Positions 63,675 to 64,000 of a stretch of DNA of 64,000 nt are shown piece by piece. Each line of letters opens with the position of its first letter. Position 1 is the first letter of the stretch. The DNA comes from Pseudomonadota bacterium. Its GTDB lineage: Bacteria; Pseudomonadota; Alphaproteobacteria; Azospirillales; Azospirillaceae. The notes under the pieces are model-generated. The model did no database searches. It was not told the origin of the DNA and was given only the letters and a program-made list of their open reading frames with translations. The stretch is taken from NCBI GenBank assembly GCA_023423695.1, contig JAFAFA010000010.1:1-64000 (forward strand). Direction: 5' to 3'. Position numbers and translations under genes: made by a program.

Positions 63675-64000
63675 ATGACGGGAAAACAGCCCGACCTCTC
63701 ATCCCCGCCTCGCCGTACGCGTCTTCTCGTGACGCGTCCGGCCGATGACGCCGGGCCTCTGGTGCGCCGGCTGGAGGCGCTCGGCTTCGACGCCGCGGTC
63801 GAGCCCATGCTGTCGATGGTCTGGCTCGACGGTCCGGAACCGGACCTCTCCGACGTACAGGCGCTGCTGTTCACCAGCGCAAACGGCGTACGCGCCTATG
63901 CCAAACGTACGAGCCGCCGCGACCGTCCGGTGCACGCCGTCGGCGACGCCACCGCACGGGCGGCAAGGGCGGCCGGCTTCGCACAGGTCGACAGCGCGTC
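63675..64000 (+). CDS. hemD: Uroporphyrinogen-III synthase (partial, runs off the right edge)
   Basis: The first 108 codons are open to the window's end. The translation begins MTGKQPDLSSPPRRTRLLVT and contains LLVTRPADDAGPLVRRLEALGF and LLFTSANGVRAYA, characteristic of HemD. It closes and cyclises hydroxymethylbilane from hemC, so the two are a hem operon. The 3' end is missing only because of the window edge. Confidence 0.88.
   Translation, partial: MTGKQPDLSSPPRRTRLLVTRPADDAGPLVRRLEALGFDAAVEPMLSMVWLDGPEPDLSDVQALLFTSANGVRAYAKRTSRRDRPVHAVGDATARAARAAGFAQVDSA

Overview
The window is high-GC DNA (roughly two thirds G+C) with dense genes and strong third-position G/C bias. It looks like chromosomal sequence of an alphaproteobacterium of the Rhodospirillales, most plausibly Azospirillum or a close relative. 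This is inferred from the gene families (DUF1489 protein, phasin, membrane-anchored cytochrome c next to kdsB and pheA, argD-argF-hslO, prkA-yeaH-spoVR) and from the intergenic repeats. It was not tested by a database search. Almost all genes are housekeeping or core genes. No insertion sequence, prophage or CRISPR array was seen.

Layout, left to right. The left edge (1-388) carries an rRNA-operon promoter and boxA-like leader pointing left, so a 16S gene probably lies just outside. Then come, on the minus strand, a DUF1489 protein, a potassium channel, a DsbA-like isomerase and an OmpR-type response regulator (389-3488). A DUF4139 envelope protein follows, then a five-hairpin array, then a TPP riboswitch controlling thiO-thiS-thiG (4289-9198). 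The 9.3-20.2 kb part holds a thioesterase, MgtE, a STAS protein, a PAP2 phosphatase, tRNA-Leu(GAG), LipB, two unknown genes, acylphosphatase plus an acyl-CoA ligase, a serine beta-lactamase-like hydrolase and a PilZ protein. The stress operon prkA-yeaH-spoVR occupies 20.2-25.2 kb and is preceded by about 930 bases without a gene.

From 26 to 33.4 kb are a lone receiver protein, Nudix proteins (DUF4743 type and NudC), cytochrome c, KdsB, prephenate dehydratase and a histidinol-phosphatase-like IMPase. From 33.4 to 41.3 kb is a five-gene peptide importer with two tandem substrate-binding proteins and YejB, YejE and YejF. Then come MeaB, a phasin, ribosomal protein L28, RecX, an ABC-2 permease, ArgD-ArgF, Hsp33, a lipoprotein and the Kup potassium transporter. 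The last 12 kb hold a receiver-GGDEF diguanylate cyclase, a pair of membrane-tethered coiled-coil paralogues of unknown function, DnaE2, a VOC protein with a YafY-type regulator, a DUF2141 protein, a LytTR regulator, GpsA, TsaD, and hemC-hemD (hemD runs off the right edge).

Four intergenic gaps carry a family of roughly 110-130 bp elements bounded by TGCCCCCTCCC-type inverted repeats, each with internal hairpins. A related nested palindrome sits between thiS and thiG. The most interesting unexplained items are this repeat family, the five-hairpin array before the TPP riboswitch, the tandem coiled-coil paralogues at 53.4-54.5 kb, and an identical palindromic 13-mer in front of the phasin and STAS genes.
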